Source: an uncultured Bacteroidia bacterium (lineage in GTDB: Bacteria; Bacteroidota; Bacteroidia; Bacteroidales; UBA932). Taken from it: DNA of 64,000 nt. The notes under the pieces are model-generated. The model made no database searches. It worked only from the letters and a program-made list of their open reading frames with translations, and was not told the origin of the DNA. Position numbers and translations under genes: made by a program. Position 1 is the first letter of the stretch, and every line of letters begins with the position of its first letter. The stretch spans positions 1 through 64,000 of the forward strand of contig CACWLD010000007.1 in assembly GCA_902761655.1 (NCBI GenBank), read 5' to 3'. Shown here one piece after another: positions 31,464-39,556 of this stretch.

Positions 31464-31492
31464 CCGATACTATATCTAATAACCAAAGCTAT

Positions 31493-33019
31493 ATGAAAAT
31501 TAAATCGCTATTCATCGCCGCACTGTCACTGGCAATGTCCGTACAGGCATTTGCCCAGACTTACTGCAACCCGCTCCCTATGCCTATAGGCCAGGGAGGC
31601 AACGCCAGCGGTGACGTTACCGTACTCGAGGAAGGAGGCAAGTACTATATGTGCTGCTCCGGAGGCGGAATGTGGGTTTCCGACGACCTTCTCAACTGGG
31701 AGTTCCACGCCGTGGAGCACATCCCCGTTGCGCCGGACCTTGTAAAGTTTAACGGCAAGTTCTATCTTACCGGAAACAGCGACCACGTTTTCGTGGCAGA
31801 CAACCCTCTGGGACCTTACGAGGACCTGGGTCTTTTCAAGAACACCGGCCCCGTAGAGGACGGATGGAACGGTGGTTTCGACACCAAGATCTTCGTTGAC
31901 GACGACAACCAGCCCTACCTCTTCTGGCCTGGCCGCGGAATCAGCGGAATCTACGGAGTCAAGCTGGATCCTAAGGACCTCACAAGCTTTATGGGCAAGC
32001 CTACACACCTGTTCGGCTTCAACCCTATGCACGCCTGGGAGCGTTACGGAGAGATGAACGAGTATCCTACAGTGGCCTGGATCGAGGGCCCTTGGGTAAT
32101 CAAGCGCAACGGAATCTATTATCTTGAATATTCAGCATCAGGTACCCAGTGGAAGACTTATGCGGAGGGTTATTACACCGCTACATCTCCTCTTGGACCT
32201 TATACATATGCAGCAAACAACCCTCTGCTCCGCAAGACAGAAGGCCTTGTAACCGGTACCGCCCACGGCTCAATTGTAAAGATGGCCGGAAAGGACGAGT
32301 GGTGGCAGTTCTATACAATAGTGCTCAGCAACCCTCCGGGAGGCCGCCGCATTGGTATGGACAAGGTTACATTTGACGCAGACGGACTTATGTACTGCAC
32401 TGTAACAGATACTCCACAGCCTGCACCGGGTACAGTTGCCAAGACAGACGTTCCCGCATCCATCCCTGTTACAATCAACAAGATGAATGCTATGAACGCG
32501 CTTTCAAAGTTCTCTTCACAGCAGAACGGTTATCCTGCAGCCTTCGCCGTTGACAACTACAGCGGAACAGTCTGGATGCCGGAGGCCGAAGACGCAACTC
32601 CTTCAATCACCGTGGAGCTTTCTCCTGCAACACGTTTCGACGTAGTACAGCACTTCACCGTAGACGGAATGAGGGTTATGTTCAGCGGTGGCGGAAGAAG
32701 GGGCTTCGGCGCACCTGCAGCACTTCCTGTTTATAAGTACAAGCTGGAAGTATCACAGGATGGCGAGAAGTTCCAGACAGTCCTGGACAAGACAAAGAAC
32801 GCTATTTCAAAGGATACTATTTATGAGGAGTTCAAGCCGGTTAACTGCCGTTTTGTAAGGCTCACCGTAACTGACTGGCCTAAGAACGCTCCCCTTGGAA
32901 TCATTGACTTTACCGTATTCGGATATCCTCAGGGATGGGATGCACCTGAAGTAGCTACCCCTACATTCTCCAACCTCCCTATGGACAGCGAGTACCAGGC
33001 CGCCCACAGAAGGCAATAA
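31493..33019 (+). CDS. Periplasmic GH43-family glycosidase with C-terminal discoidin domain, copy 1
   Basis: Five-bladed beta-propeller glycosidase acting on arabinose-, xylose- or galactose-type linkages; 508 residues with signal peptide ending AFAQ (about residue 22). The family's three acids are visible: likely base D41 in GDVTV, pKa modulator D130 in FDTKIFVDDDNQPY and general acid E198 in EGPWVIKRNG. GTAHGSIVK matches the conserved His strand. Residues from about 325 form an F5/8-type (discoidin/CBM32-like) domain with NYSGTVWMP and CRFVRLTVTDWP. It is first of three tandem paralogues; no SusC/SusD pair is nearby. Confidence 0.88.
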   Translation: MKIKSLFIAALSLAMSVQAFAQTYCNPLPMPIGQGGNASGDVTVLEEGGKYYMCCSGGGMWVSDDLLNWEFHAVEHIPVAPDLVKFNGKFYLTGNSDHVFVADNPLGPYEDLGLFKNTGPVEDGWNGGFDTKIFVDDDNQPYLFWPGRGISGIYGVKLDPKDLTSFMGKPTHLFGFNPMHAWERYGEMNEYPTVAWIEGPWVIKRNGIYYLEYSASGTQWKTYAEGYYTATSPLGPYTYAANNPLLRKTEGLVTGTAHGSIVKMAGKDEWWQFYTIVLSNPPGGRRIGMDKVTFDADGLMYCTVTDTPQPAPGTVAKTDVPASIPVTINKMNAMNALSKFSSQQNGYPAAFAVDNYSGTVWMPEAEDATPSITVELSPATRFDVVQHFTVDGMRVMFSGGGRRGFGAPAALPVYKYKLEVSQDGEKFQTVLDKTKNAISKDTIYEEFKPVNCRFVRLTVTDWPKNAPLGIIDFTVFGYPQGWDAPEVATPTFSNLPMDSEYQAAHRRQ

Positions 33020-33029
33020 ACTCCAGACT

Positions 33030-34529
33030 ATGAAACTCAAATCAATCTTAACAGCAGCAGTGGCCCTGGCGCTGGCTTTCCCGCTATCCGCACAGAGGTT
33101 CTGCAATCCGCTCCCTATGGTAATAGGCCAGGGCGGAAACGCCGGCGGAGACGTATCTGTCCTTGAGCACGGCGGAAAGTATTATATGTGCTGCTCAGGC
33201 GGTGGTATGTGGGTTTCTGACGACCTGCTCAACTGGGATTTCCACGCTGTGGAGCACATCCCCGGAGCACCTGACCTGGCAGAGTACAACGGCAAGTTCT
33301 ATCTTACCGGAAACAGCGACCACGTATATTCCGCAAGCGATCCCCTTGGACCATACGAGGACCTAGGACTCTTCAAGAACACCGGTCCCGTGGAGCAGGG
33401 ATGGAACGGCGGTTTCGACTGCAAGATATTTGTGGATGACGACAACCAGCCCTACCTGTTCTGGCCAGGCCGTGGAATCAGCGGTATCTACGGAGTAAAA
33501 CTTGATCCCAACGACCTCACCAAGTTCGTAGGCACTCCTACCCATCTTTTCGGCTTCAACCCTATGCACGCGTGGGAGCGTTACGGAGAGATGAACGAGT
33601 ACCCCACGGTTGCCTGGATCGAGGGCCCTTGGGTAATCAAGCGCAACGGCATCTACTATCTTGAATATTCAGCATCCGGCACCCAGTGGAGGTCTTATGC
33701 AGAAGGTTATTACACCGCAACCTCACCTCTGGGACCTTACACCTATGCCCCCAACAACCCTCTGCTCCGCAAGACTGAGGGCCTTGTAACCGGCACAGCC
33801 CACGGATCCATCGTAAAGATGAAGGACAGGGACGAGTGGTACCAGTTCTATACTATAGTGCTCAGCAACCCTCCGGGAGGCCGCCGCATTGGTATGGACA
33901 AGATCACCTTCGATGCTGACGGACTTATGTACTGCACAATCACCGAGTCTCCCCAGCCCGCGCCGGGAAGAACTGCTTCCGCCAGCGTTCCGGCTTCTAT
34001 CCCCGTTTCCATCAACAAGATGGTAGGCGGAGACACCAAGTCTACGTTCTCTTCCGCAAAGGATGGATATCCTGCAGCATATGCTGTTGACAACTACAGC
34101 GGAACGGTGTGGATGCCTCAGGACGATGACAAGGCCCCTTCATTCACCCTTGACCTTGGCCCTGCAACCCCTTATGACCAGATACAGCACTTTACCGTAG
34201 ATGCAATGAGGGTTATGTTCAACGGACCAAGAAGGGGATTCGGCGCAGCCGCGGTCATTCCTGTATACAAGTATAAACTGGAGGTTTCCAGCGACGGCAA
34301 CAAGTTCGTGACCGTGCTTGACAAGACCAAGAACAACGTGGCAAAGGATGTAGTTTACGATGAGTTCGCTCCTATCAACTGCCGCTTTGTGCGCTTCACC
34401 GTTACGGACTGGCCAAAGGACACTCCTCTTGGAGTGATAGACTTTACCGTGTTCGGATATCCTCAGGGCGCGGAGTTGCCTCAGTACGCAACACCTACTT
34501 TCCCTTATCTCCAATATCAGGGTAAATAG
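33030..34529 (+). CDS. Periplasmic GH43-family glycosidase with C-terminal discoidin domain, copy 2
   Basis: 499 residues, signal peptide ending PLSAQ. It is very similar to copy 1, 11 bp upstream, and some stretches are nearly identical at DNA level (about 33850-33900 against 32310-32370). That is more than the flanks would suggest, consistent with recent duplication or gene conversion. The acids are kept: GDVSV, FDCKIFVDDDNQPY and EGPWVIKRNG. The C-terminal discoidin domain has NYSGTVWMP and CRFVRFTVTDWP. The substrate is likely the same class of side-chain sugar as for copy 1. Confidence 0.88.
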   Translation: MKLKSILTAAVALALAFPLSAQRFCNPLPMVIGQGGNAGGDVSVLEHGGKYYMCCSGGGMWVSDDLLNWDFHAVEHIPGAPDLAEYNGKFYLTGNSDHVYSASDPLGPYEDLGLFKNTGPVEQGWNGGFDCKIFVDDDNQPYLFWPGRGISGIYGVKLDPNDLTKFVGTPTHLFGFNPMHAWERYGEMNEYPTVAWIEGPWVIKRNGIYYLEYSASGTQWRSYAEGYYTATSPLGPYTYAPNNPLLRKTEGLVTGTAHGSIVKMKDRDEWYQFYTIVLSNPPGGRRIGMDKITFDADGLMYCTITESPQPAPGRTASASVPASIPVSINKMVGGDTKSTFSSAKDGYPAAYAVDNYSGTVWMPQDDDKAPSFTLDLGPATPYDQIQHFTVDAMRVMFNGPRRGFGAAAVIPVYKYKLEVSSDGNKFVTVLDKTKNNVAKDVVYDEFAPINCRFVRFTVTDWPKDTPLGVIDFTVFGYPQGAELPQYATPTFPYLQYQGK

Positions 34530-34542
34530 ACTTTAACCTAAT

Positions 34543-36093
34543 ATGAAACTTAAACGATTGGCAATCATAGCATTGTCTCTGGCGGGGTGCCTTATGGCCT
34601 CCGCCCAGAGATATTGCAACCCCCTCCCTATGGTTGTAGGAAACGGCGGAAACGCCGGCGGAGACTGCTCCGTTTTCCAGGAGGGAGACAAATGGTATAT
34701 GGCCTGCACAGGAGGCGGAATATGGGTCTCCGAGGACTTCCTTAACTGGGAATTCCATCAGGTTGAGGTCGAAGGCGGCATTCCGGTTGCCCCGGACATT
34801 GCCAAGTTCAACGGCAAGTTCTATATGACCGGCAACACGGAGGAGGTCCGCGTGGCGGACAACCCTCTGGGCCCTTACAAGGTCCTTGGAACCTTCCACA
34901 ACACCGGCCCTGTGGCCGATGGCTGGAACCGCGGTTTCGACTGCAAGATCTACGTTGACGATGACAACCAGCCATATCTTTTCTGGCCCGGTTACGGTAT
35001 CAGCGGTATCTTTGGCGTAAGGCTGGATCCCAACGATCTCACCCGCTTTGCTGAGAAGCCTACACACCTTATCAGTTTCAACCCTATGCACACTTGGGAG
35101 CACTATGGCGATGCCAACGAGTACTCCAACGTGGGCTGGATAGAGGGCCCCTGGGTAATCAAGCGCAACGGTATCTACTATCTTGAGTATTCCGCATCCG
35201 GAACCCAGTGGAAATCCTACGCTCAGGGCTACTATACGGCTCCCAATCCGCTGGGACCTTACAGCTACGCTCCCAACAATCCTCTGACCCGCAATACGGA
35301 GGGCCTTGTGACCGGTACCGGTCACGGCTCCATTGTAAAGGGCCCTGACGGAGAGTGGTGGCAGTTCTATACCATTGTGTTCTCCACCCCTACGGGAGGC
35401 CGCCGCATAGGTATGGACCGCATCACTTTTGACGATGAGGGCTTTATGTCCTGCAAGATTACCGATACCCCTCAGAGGGCTCCCCTTGCGCCCGTGTGCA
35501 AGGATGCCCGTCCTTCCATTCCGGTAACTATCAATAAGATGGCGGACATTGCCGCCCTTAAGGATTTCTCTTCCGAGAGGGAAGGATTCTATGCCTCCTA
35601 CGGTATCGACAATTACAGCGGAACTATTTGGCGTCCGCAGGCGGATGACGCTCAGCCGTATATGACTCTTGACCTTTCTCCCGCTACCCGCTTTGACGTT
35701 GTGGAGCATTTCAGCATTGACGGTCTACGTATCCTTTTCAGCTCTTCACGCAGGGCTCCGGGTGCGCCGGCTGCGGCTTCACTCCCGGTTTACAAGTATA
35801 GGCTGGAGGCTTCCCAGGACGGCAAGACTTTCTTTACTGTGCTTGACAGGACGGGTAACACTATCCCCAGGGATACCATCTATGAGGATTTCAAGCCTGT
35901 CAACTGCCGTTTCATCCGTCTTACCATTACTGACTGGCCAAAGAGCAGTCCTCTTGGAATCATAGACTTTACGGTGTTCGGTTATCCTGACGGTTGGGAC
36001 AGCCCGGAGGTCGCTTCTCCGGCCTTTGCCAACTCCAACCTCCCTACGGATCACGAGTACCAGGCCGCTACCGGCGGCAACGCCGCCTGGTAA
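34543..36093 (+). CDS. GH43-family glycosidase with C-terminal discoidin domain, copy 3
   Basis: 516 residues and the most diverged of the trio. Catalytic features remain: GDCSV, FDCKIYVDDDNQPY, EGPWVIKRNG and GTGHGSIVKG. The leader MKLKRLAIIALSLAGCLMASA contains LAGC at 13-16, a plausible lipobox, so this copy may be membrane-anchored while copies 1 and 2 are soluble; cleavage after ASA is the alternative. The C-terminal discoidin domain is retained. It begins 13 bp after copy 2 and is the last gene before a 668-bp repeat-rich gap. Confidence 0.86.
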   Translation: MKLKRLAIIALSLAGCLMASAQRYCNPLPMVVGNGGNAGGDCSVFQEGDKWYMACTGGGIWVSEDFLNWEFHQVEVEGGIPVAPDIAKFNGKFYMTGNTEEVRVADNPLGPYKVLGTFHNTGPVADGWNRGFDCKIYVDDDNQPYLFWPGYGISGIFGVRLDPNDLTRFAEKPTHLISFNPMHTWEHYGDANEYSNVGWIEGPWVIKRNGIYYLEYSASGTQWKSYAQGYYTAPNPLGPYSYAPNNPLTRNTEGLVTGTGHGSIVKGPDGEWWQFYTIVFSTPTGGRRIGMDRITFDDEGFMSCKITDTPQRAPLAPVCKDARPSIPVTINKMADIAALKDFSSEREGFYASYGIDNYSGTIWRPQADDAQPYMTLDLSPATRFDVVEHFSIDGLRILFSSSRRAPGAPAAASLPVYKYRLEASQDGKTFFTVLDRTGNTIPRDTIYEDFKPVNCRFIRLTITDWPKSSPLGIIDFTVFGYPDGWDSPEVASPAFANSNLPTDHEYQAATGGNAAW

Positions 36094-36115
36094 GCGTCTG
36101 CACGCTCCGGTCGAA

Positions 36116-36185
36116 GACAGTCAGGGATTGAAAAGTGCCACAATGCAGGCTTGACGCCGAAAGCACTTTCCAATCCCTGACTGTC
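36116..36185 (+). repeat. Long hairpin with structured loop, copy A of a two-copy family
   Basis: 23-nt arms (36116-36138 and 36163-36185, outer part GACAGTCAGGGATTG/CAATCCCTGACTGTC) pair with one mismatch around a 24-nt loop. The loop carries ACAATGCAGGCT and GCCGAAA, with a small internal GGC/GCC stem. The element at 58955-59023 has the same loop blocks but different arms. It lies 23 bp past the stop of GH43 copy 3, on the same strand. No U tract follows, so it is not a normal terminator. Confidence 0.75.
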
Positions 36186-36264
36186 ATTCTCCCTCTCCCT
36201 CCCATCCTCACTCTTCTCATTACACCCTTTTCCCTCCGCTTTTCCCAACCCCTCCTCGTATGTA

Positions 36265-36286
36265 ATCCTGAGCGCAAGCGAAGGAT
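36265..36286. repeat. REP-like palindrome (ATCCTGAGCG...AAGGAT)
   Basis: ATCCTgaGCGcaaGCGAAGGAT is an imperfect hairpin of the CCTGAGCGnAGCGAAGGAT type, often scattered between genes in bacterial genomes. Confidence 0.5.
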
Positions 36287-36296
36287 CTCTCCCCCA

Positions 36297-36330
36297 TTTG
36301 GTACACCAGAGGCCTTTCTCGTGTACCAAA
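36297..36330. repeat. 10-bp perfect inverted repeat
   Basis: TTTGGTACAC (36297-36306) and GTGTACCAAA (36321-36330) flank 14 nt. It could be an operator or a hairpin; no neighbouring regulator gene is present to support the former. Confidence 0.5.
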
Positions 36331-36334
36331 CGCC

Positions 36335-36557
36335 CTCCCCCGACTTGCCAGTGCCGGAACGGAGCGAATAGGCGGTGAATGAAGGAGCAAGTCCCTCCAG
36401 AGAGCGTGCGTTGCTCCGCACGACGGCGTGTGTTTGACGAGTGTTAGACGGGGTCGGGGCCCCGGCTAAAAGGGAGGAGTTAGCCGTCGAGCACGCGATT
36501 GCTGGACTTGCCATTCGCCGCCGTCAGCGAAGTTCCGGCACTGGTAAGCCGGGGGAG
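36335..36557. repeat. 223-bp element with 26-bp imperfect terminal inverted repeats
   Basis: The ends at 36335-36360 and 36532-36557 match in inverted orientation at 24 of 26 positions (core CCAGTGCCGGAAC/GTTCCGGCACTGG). Complementarity continues inward in blocks, for example CAAGTCC (36388-36394) with GGACTTG (36504-36510). Further hairpins lie inside: GTGCG/CGCAC near 36406-36421 and GGCTAA/TTAGCC at 36464-36485. It encodes no protein. It looks like a MITE-sized element or a large structured RNA. Confidence 0.6.
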
Positions 36558-36569
36558 GAGGAAGCAGGT

Positions 36570-36605
36570 GCGCCTGACGTCCAGGTTTTAGGGACGACGG
36601 GAGCA
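36570..36605 (+). repeat. Tandem hairpin repeat, unit 1
   Basis: A 36-nt unit with CTGACGTCC and GGGACG arms folds as a two-step hairpin. It repeats at 36622 with a 52-bp period, 29 of 36 positions identical. Confidence 0.6.
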
Positions 36606-36621
36606 AAATAGGGGGTAAAAT

Positions 36622-36657
36622 GCTCCTGACGTCCCATTTTCAGGGACGTGGGGAGCA
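36622..36657 (+). repeat. Tandem hairpin repeat, unit 2
   Basis: GCTCC-TGA-CGTCCC, a 7-nt loop, then GGGACG-TGG-GGAGC. This is the more perfect of the two units; the two stems are separated by a symmetric 3-nt internal loop. Confidence 0.6.
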
Positions 36658-36698
36658 CTTGACCTTCCATACGGGACTGGCACTGTGGGAGGGAGGGG

Positions 36699-36728
36699 TT
36701 TTTATTACGGGAAAAAAGATGTATATTG
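36699..36728 (+). promoter_or_regulatory. Possible promoter of the GH97 gene
   Basis: TTTTT (36699-36703), 18 nt, then TATATTG (36722-36728) resemble the -33/-7 pair. The start codon is 33 bp downstream. Confidence 0.4.
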
Positions 36729-36761
36729 CAGGATGTAAAGGACAATCAAACAATTACTATA

Positions 36762-38756
36762 ATGAGAAAGATATCTAGGGCCGTTCTGACAGCCGCGTTG
36801 GCGGTGGCGGCGGCGTGGGGCGCAATTGCCCAGACAACGGTAAGCGGGCCGGACGGGAAACTGAAGGTGAACATATCGGCGGATGCCAAATACAGCGTTG
36901 AGTATGACGGCATTCAGGTGCTGGAGCCTTCGGCATTGGGTTTCAAGGCCAACATAGGTGATTTTTCCGCGCTGAAGTTCGTGAAAGATACGGCGTATAC
37001 CGTGGATCAGACCTACAAGATTCCTACTATCAAGGCATCGGAGGTCAACTACAAGGCCAACGTAGCAGTGGCCACGTTCCAGAATGAGGCGGGCCTCGGC
37101 TTTGACGTGGAGTTCCGGGTCAGCGACAATGACATTGCTTTCAGGTATGTCATTCCCCGCCCAAGGACACGCGGTTACGCGCCGGGCGGAATCCGCATCT
37201 TTGAAGAGGTTTCGGCATTCAAGCTGCCGGCGGGAACAGTATCGTTCCTCACCCCACAGAGCGACGCTATGATAGGCTTCGCCCGCACAAAGCCAAGTTA
37301 TGAAGAGTTCTATTATCTGGAGAAGCCCCTGGAGGAAAAGTCTGAGTACGGCCACGGATATACTTTCCCGTGCCTCTTCAAGACCGCCCAGGGAGCGTGG
37401 GTGCTCATAAGCGAGACCGGCGTTGACAGCCGGTACTGCGCATCGCACCTGAGCGACTGGGACCCCGTGAAGGGCTACACGGTTGCGTTCCCTCTTCCGG
37501 AAGAGAACAACGGCGAGGGCGATGCCGGAGCCGCTTTCTCAGTTCCGGGAGCAACCCCGTGGAGAACCATCACCGTGGGCAAGGACCTGGCTCCAATAGC
37601 GGAGACCACTGTCGCCTGGGATGTTGTGGAGCAGTTGTATGAGCCGTCCATAGATTACAAGTTCGGCCGCAGCAGCTGGAGCTGGATCCTGTGGCAGGAT
37701 CCCAGCATCAACTGGGACGACCTGGTGGCATACATAGACCTGTCCGCCGCAATGGGATGGGAGTACACCTTGGTGGATGCCTACTGGGACAGGAACCTTG
37801 GATATGAGAAAATGGAAGAACTTATCCAGTATGCCAATAGCAAGAATGTGGACGTATTCCTTTGGTACAGCTCAAGCGGATGGTGGAATGACATTCCCCA
37901 GAGCCCCAAGGACAACCTGACAACCGCCGTAAGCCGCAAGAAAGAGATGGCTTGGATGAAGAAAGCAGGCGTAAAGGGTATCAAGGTGGACTTCTTTGGC
38001 GGAGACAAGCAGCAGACTATGCGCTACTACGAGGACATCCTCAGCGACGCCAACGATTATGGTCTGATGTGCATCTTCCACGGAGCAACCCTGCCGCGCG
38101 GCTGGGAGAAGATGTATCCCAACTTTGTGGGAAGCGAGGCCGTGAGGGCATCTGAGAATATGGTGTTCAACCAGAACGACTGCAACCTGGAGCCGGAATT
38201 CGCCTGCCTGCATCCGTTCATCCGCAATACCGTGGCTTCTATGGAATTCGGAGGCACGTTCCTGCAGAGGCGCCTGAACCGCAACCCGGAGAGGGGATCC
38301 CGCAGGATGACCACTGACGTATTCCAGCTTGGTCTTGCTGTAGTTTACCAGAATCCTATCCAGAACTTTGCCCTGTCGCCCACCAACCTTACGGACGGAA
38401 CATCTGAGTTATGCCTTGACTTTATGCGCAAGGTGCCTACAACCTGGGACGAGACCCGTCTCATTGACGGCTATCCCGGCAAGTATGTCACAATGGCACG
38501 GCGCAAAGGCAACACCTGGTACATAGTTTCACTGAACGGAACACTGGATAAGCCAATGAAGGTTGACCTGAATGCCATCTACAAGAAACTGGGCATTGAC
38601 GCCGGCATATCCCAGACCGTACTCTATACTGGAGGAAACGACGCCTCGGCAAGCACCAAGGTTCCGGCAAAGGCCATTGACGTGGCTCCCGCCGATGCCG
38701 TAGTGGCAGTTGTGAATTCCTGGATAAATCCTGCTATTCTGGGTCAGGGTAAGTAA
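36762..38756 (+). CDS. GH97-family alpha-glycosidase
   Basis: 664 residues from the ATG at 36762, where a clear signal peptide begins (MRKISRAVLTAALAVAAAWG, cleavage after AIAQ). The frame opens 36 bp earlier but that part is not signal-like. The N-terminal beta-sandwich is followed by a (beta/alpha)8 barrel and a C-terminal beta domain typical of GH97 (SusB relatives). The barrel segment KGIKVDFFGGDKQQ places an Asp where retaining GH97 members have their nucleophile, and a Glu follows in VGSEAVRASE. This favours a retaining, alpha-galactosidase-like branch over inverting SusB. The 3' end overlaps convergent truA by 23 bp. Confidence 0.88.
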   Translation: MRKISRAVLTAALAVAAAWGAIAQTTVSGPDGKLKVNISADAKYSVEYDGIQVLEPSALGFKANIGDFSALKFVKDTAYTVDQTYKIPTIKASEVNYKANVAVATFQNEAGLGFDVEFRVSDNDIAFRYVIPRPRTRGYAPGGIRIFEEVSAFKLPAGTVSFLTPQSDAMIGFARTKPSYEEFYYLEKPLEEKSEYGHGYTFPCLFKTAQGAWVLISETGVDSRYCASHLSDWDPVKGYTVAFPLPEENNGEGDAGAAFSVPGATPWRTITVGKDLAPIAETTVAWDVVEQLYEPSIDYKFGRSSWSWILWQDPSINWDDLVAYIDLSAAMGWEYTLVDAYWDRNLGYEKMEELIQYANSKNVDVFLWYSSSGWWNDIPQSPKDNLTTAVSRKKEMAWMKKAGVKGIKVDFFGGDKQQTMRYYEDILSDANDYGLMCIFHGATLPRGWEKMYPNFVGSEAVRASENMVFNQNDCNLEPEFACLHPFIRNTVASMEFGGTFLQRRLNRNPERGSRRMTTDVFQLGLAVVYQNPIQNFALSPTNLTDGTSELCLDFMRKVPTTWDETRLIDGYPGKYVTMARRKGNTWYIVSLNGTLDKPMKVDLNAIYKKLGIDAGISQTVLYTGGNDASASTKVPAKAIDVAPADAVVAVVNSWINPAILGQGK

Positions 38757-39549
38757 TACCGGACAGGAACAGCGCGTGTCCCGGAACGGATTCGCCCGCA
38801 TCGCTGCGCGATGGGAGGCGTCCGCTTCCGGGACGCCCATTTGTGTCCGGGGGAAGGATCAGGGCGCCAAAGTCCTCCAGGGACATCTTTCCGCGCCCAA
38901 CGTCAATGAGTGAGCCCACAACTGCGCGGACCATGTTCCGCAGGAACCTGTCGGCGCAGATCCTGAAATACAGATAATCCCCCTGGGCGGCGGGGAAGTC
39001 CATTACCGAGCAGTGTACGGGGGCGTAGGAATGCCATCCGGCCTCGGTCACCGTGCATATGGAGGTCTTTACGTCAGTGCCGGTTTTCTGGAAGCAGCGG
39101 AAGTCGTGCGTTCCAAGCAGCATACCGGCGGCCTTATCCATTGCATCAAGGTCCAACGAGTACGTGCACTGGTATGAGTACTGCCCGGCGAAGGGGTCTT
39201 TTCTACGATGCAAAAAATATGTATATTTGCGGTTTGTAGCGTCAAATCTGGAGTGGAATTCCGCAGGGGCTTCCGACAGCTTCAGAACCACTATGGAAGG
39301 GGGTAGGATGGCATTTAATTTGTAGCCCAAAGCCTCTGTATCCAGGCCCTCCGGGGCGTCAAAATGGGCAATGTAGCCTATGGCGTTCACGGCGGTGTCC
39401 GTCCTTCCCGCTCCGGTTACGCTCACTGGGGCGCGGAGCAGTTTTCCAAGGGCATCTTCCAGGGTGCCCTGGACGGTAGGGACCCCCGGCTGGGTCTGCC
39501 AGCCGAAAAAGGACGAGCCGTCATAGCAAAGGGTTATGGAATAACGCAT
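38734..39549 (-). CDS. truA: tRNA pseudouridine synthase A
   Basis: Isomerises uridines 38-40 of the tRNA anticodon arm; 271 residues. The catalytic Asp is D51 in TGAGRTDTAVNA. Other family landmarks are GWQTQPGVPTVQGTLEDAL, NRKYTYFLHRR and FLRNMVRAVVGSLIDVGRG. The start is at 39547-39549, only 25 bp from the divergent moxR start. The 3' end runs 23 bp into the GH97 coding end. Confidence 0.95.
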   Translation of the reverse strand: MRYSITLCYDGSSFFGWQTQPGVPTVQGTLEDALGKLLRAPVSVTGAGRTDTAVNAIGYIAHFDAPEGLDTEALGYKLNAILPPSIVVLKLSEAPAEFHSRFDATNRKYTYFLHRRKDPFAGQYSYQCTYSLDLDAMDKAAGMLLGTHDFRCFQKTGTDVKTSICTVTEAGWHSYAPVHCSVMDFPAAQGDYLYFRICADRFLRNMVRAVVGSLIDVGRGKMSLEDFGALILPPDTNGRPGSGRLPSRSDAGESVPGHALFLSGITYPDPE

Positions 39550-39556
39550 ACGAGTG

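Larger units (their letters stand above)
36094..36761. other. Repeat-dense non-coding region
   Basis: No credible gene is seen in 668 bp; short frames here lack domains and are broken by palindromes. In order it holds a long hairpin with a structured loop (36116-36185), a pyrimidine-rich tract (about 36186-36255), a REP-like palindrome (36265-36286), a 10-bp inverted repeat (36297-36330), a 223-bp element with long terminal inverted repeats (36335-36557), two tandem 36-nt hairpins (36570-36657) and a likely promoter for the GH97 gene. Confidence 0.75.

Noticed and set aside
34495..35709. 404-codon open frame on the minus strand antisense to GH43 copies 2 and 3
   Set aside because: It mirrors codon-position bias of the real genes, has no recognisable domain, and lies fully against two well-supported enzymes.
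36068..36514. 148-codon minus-strand frame in the 36094-36761 gap
   Set aside because: It runs through several palindromes and the GH43 copy 3 end, is Arg/Ser-rich without a domain, and is best explained by GC-rich repeat DNA.
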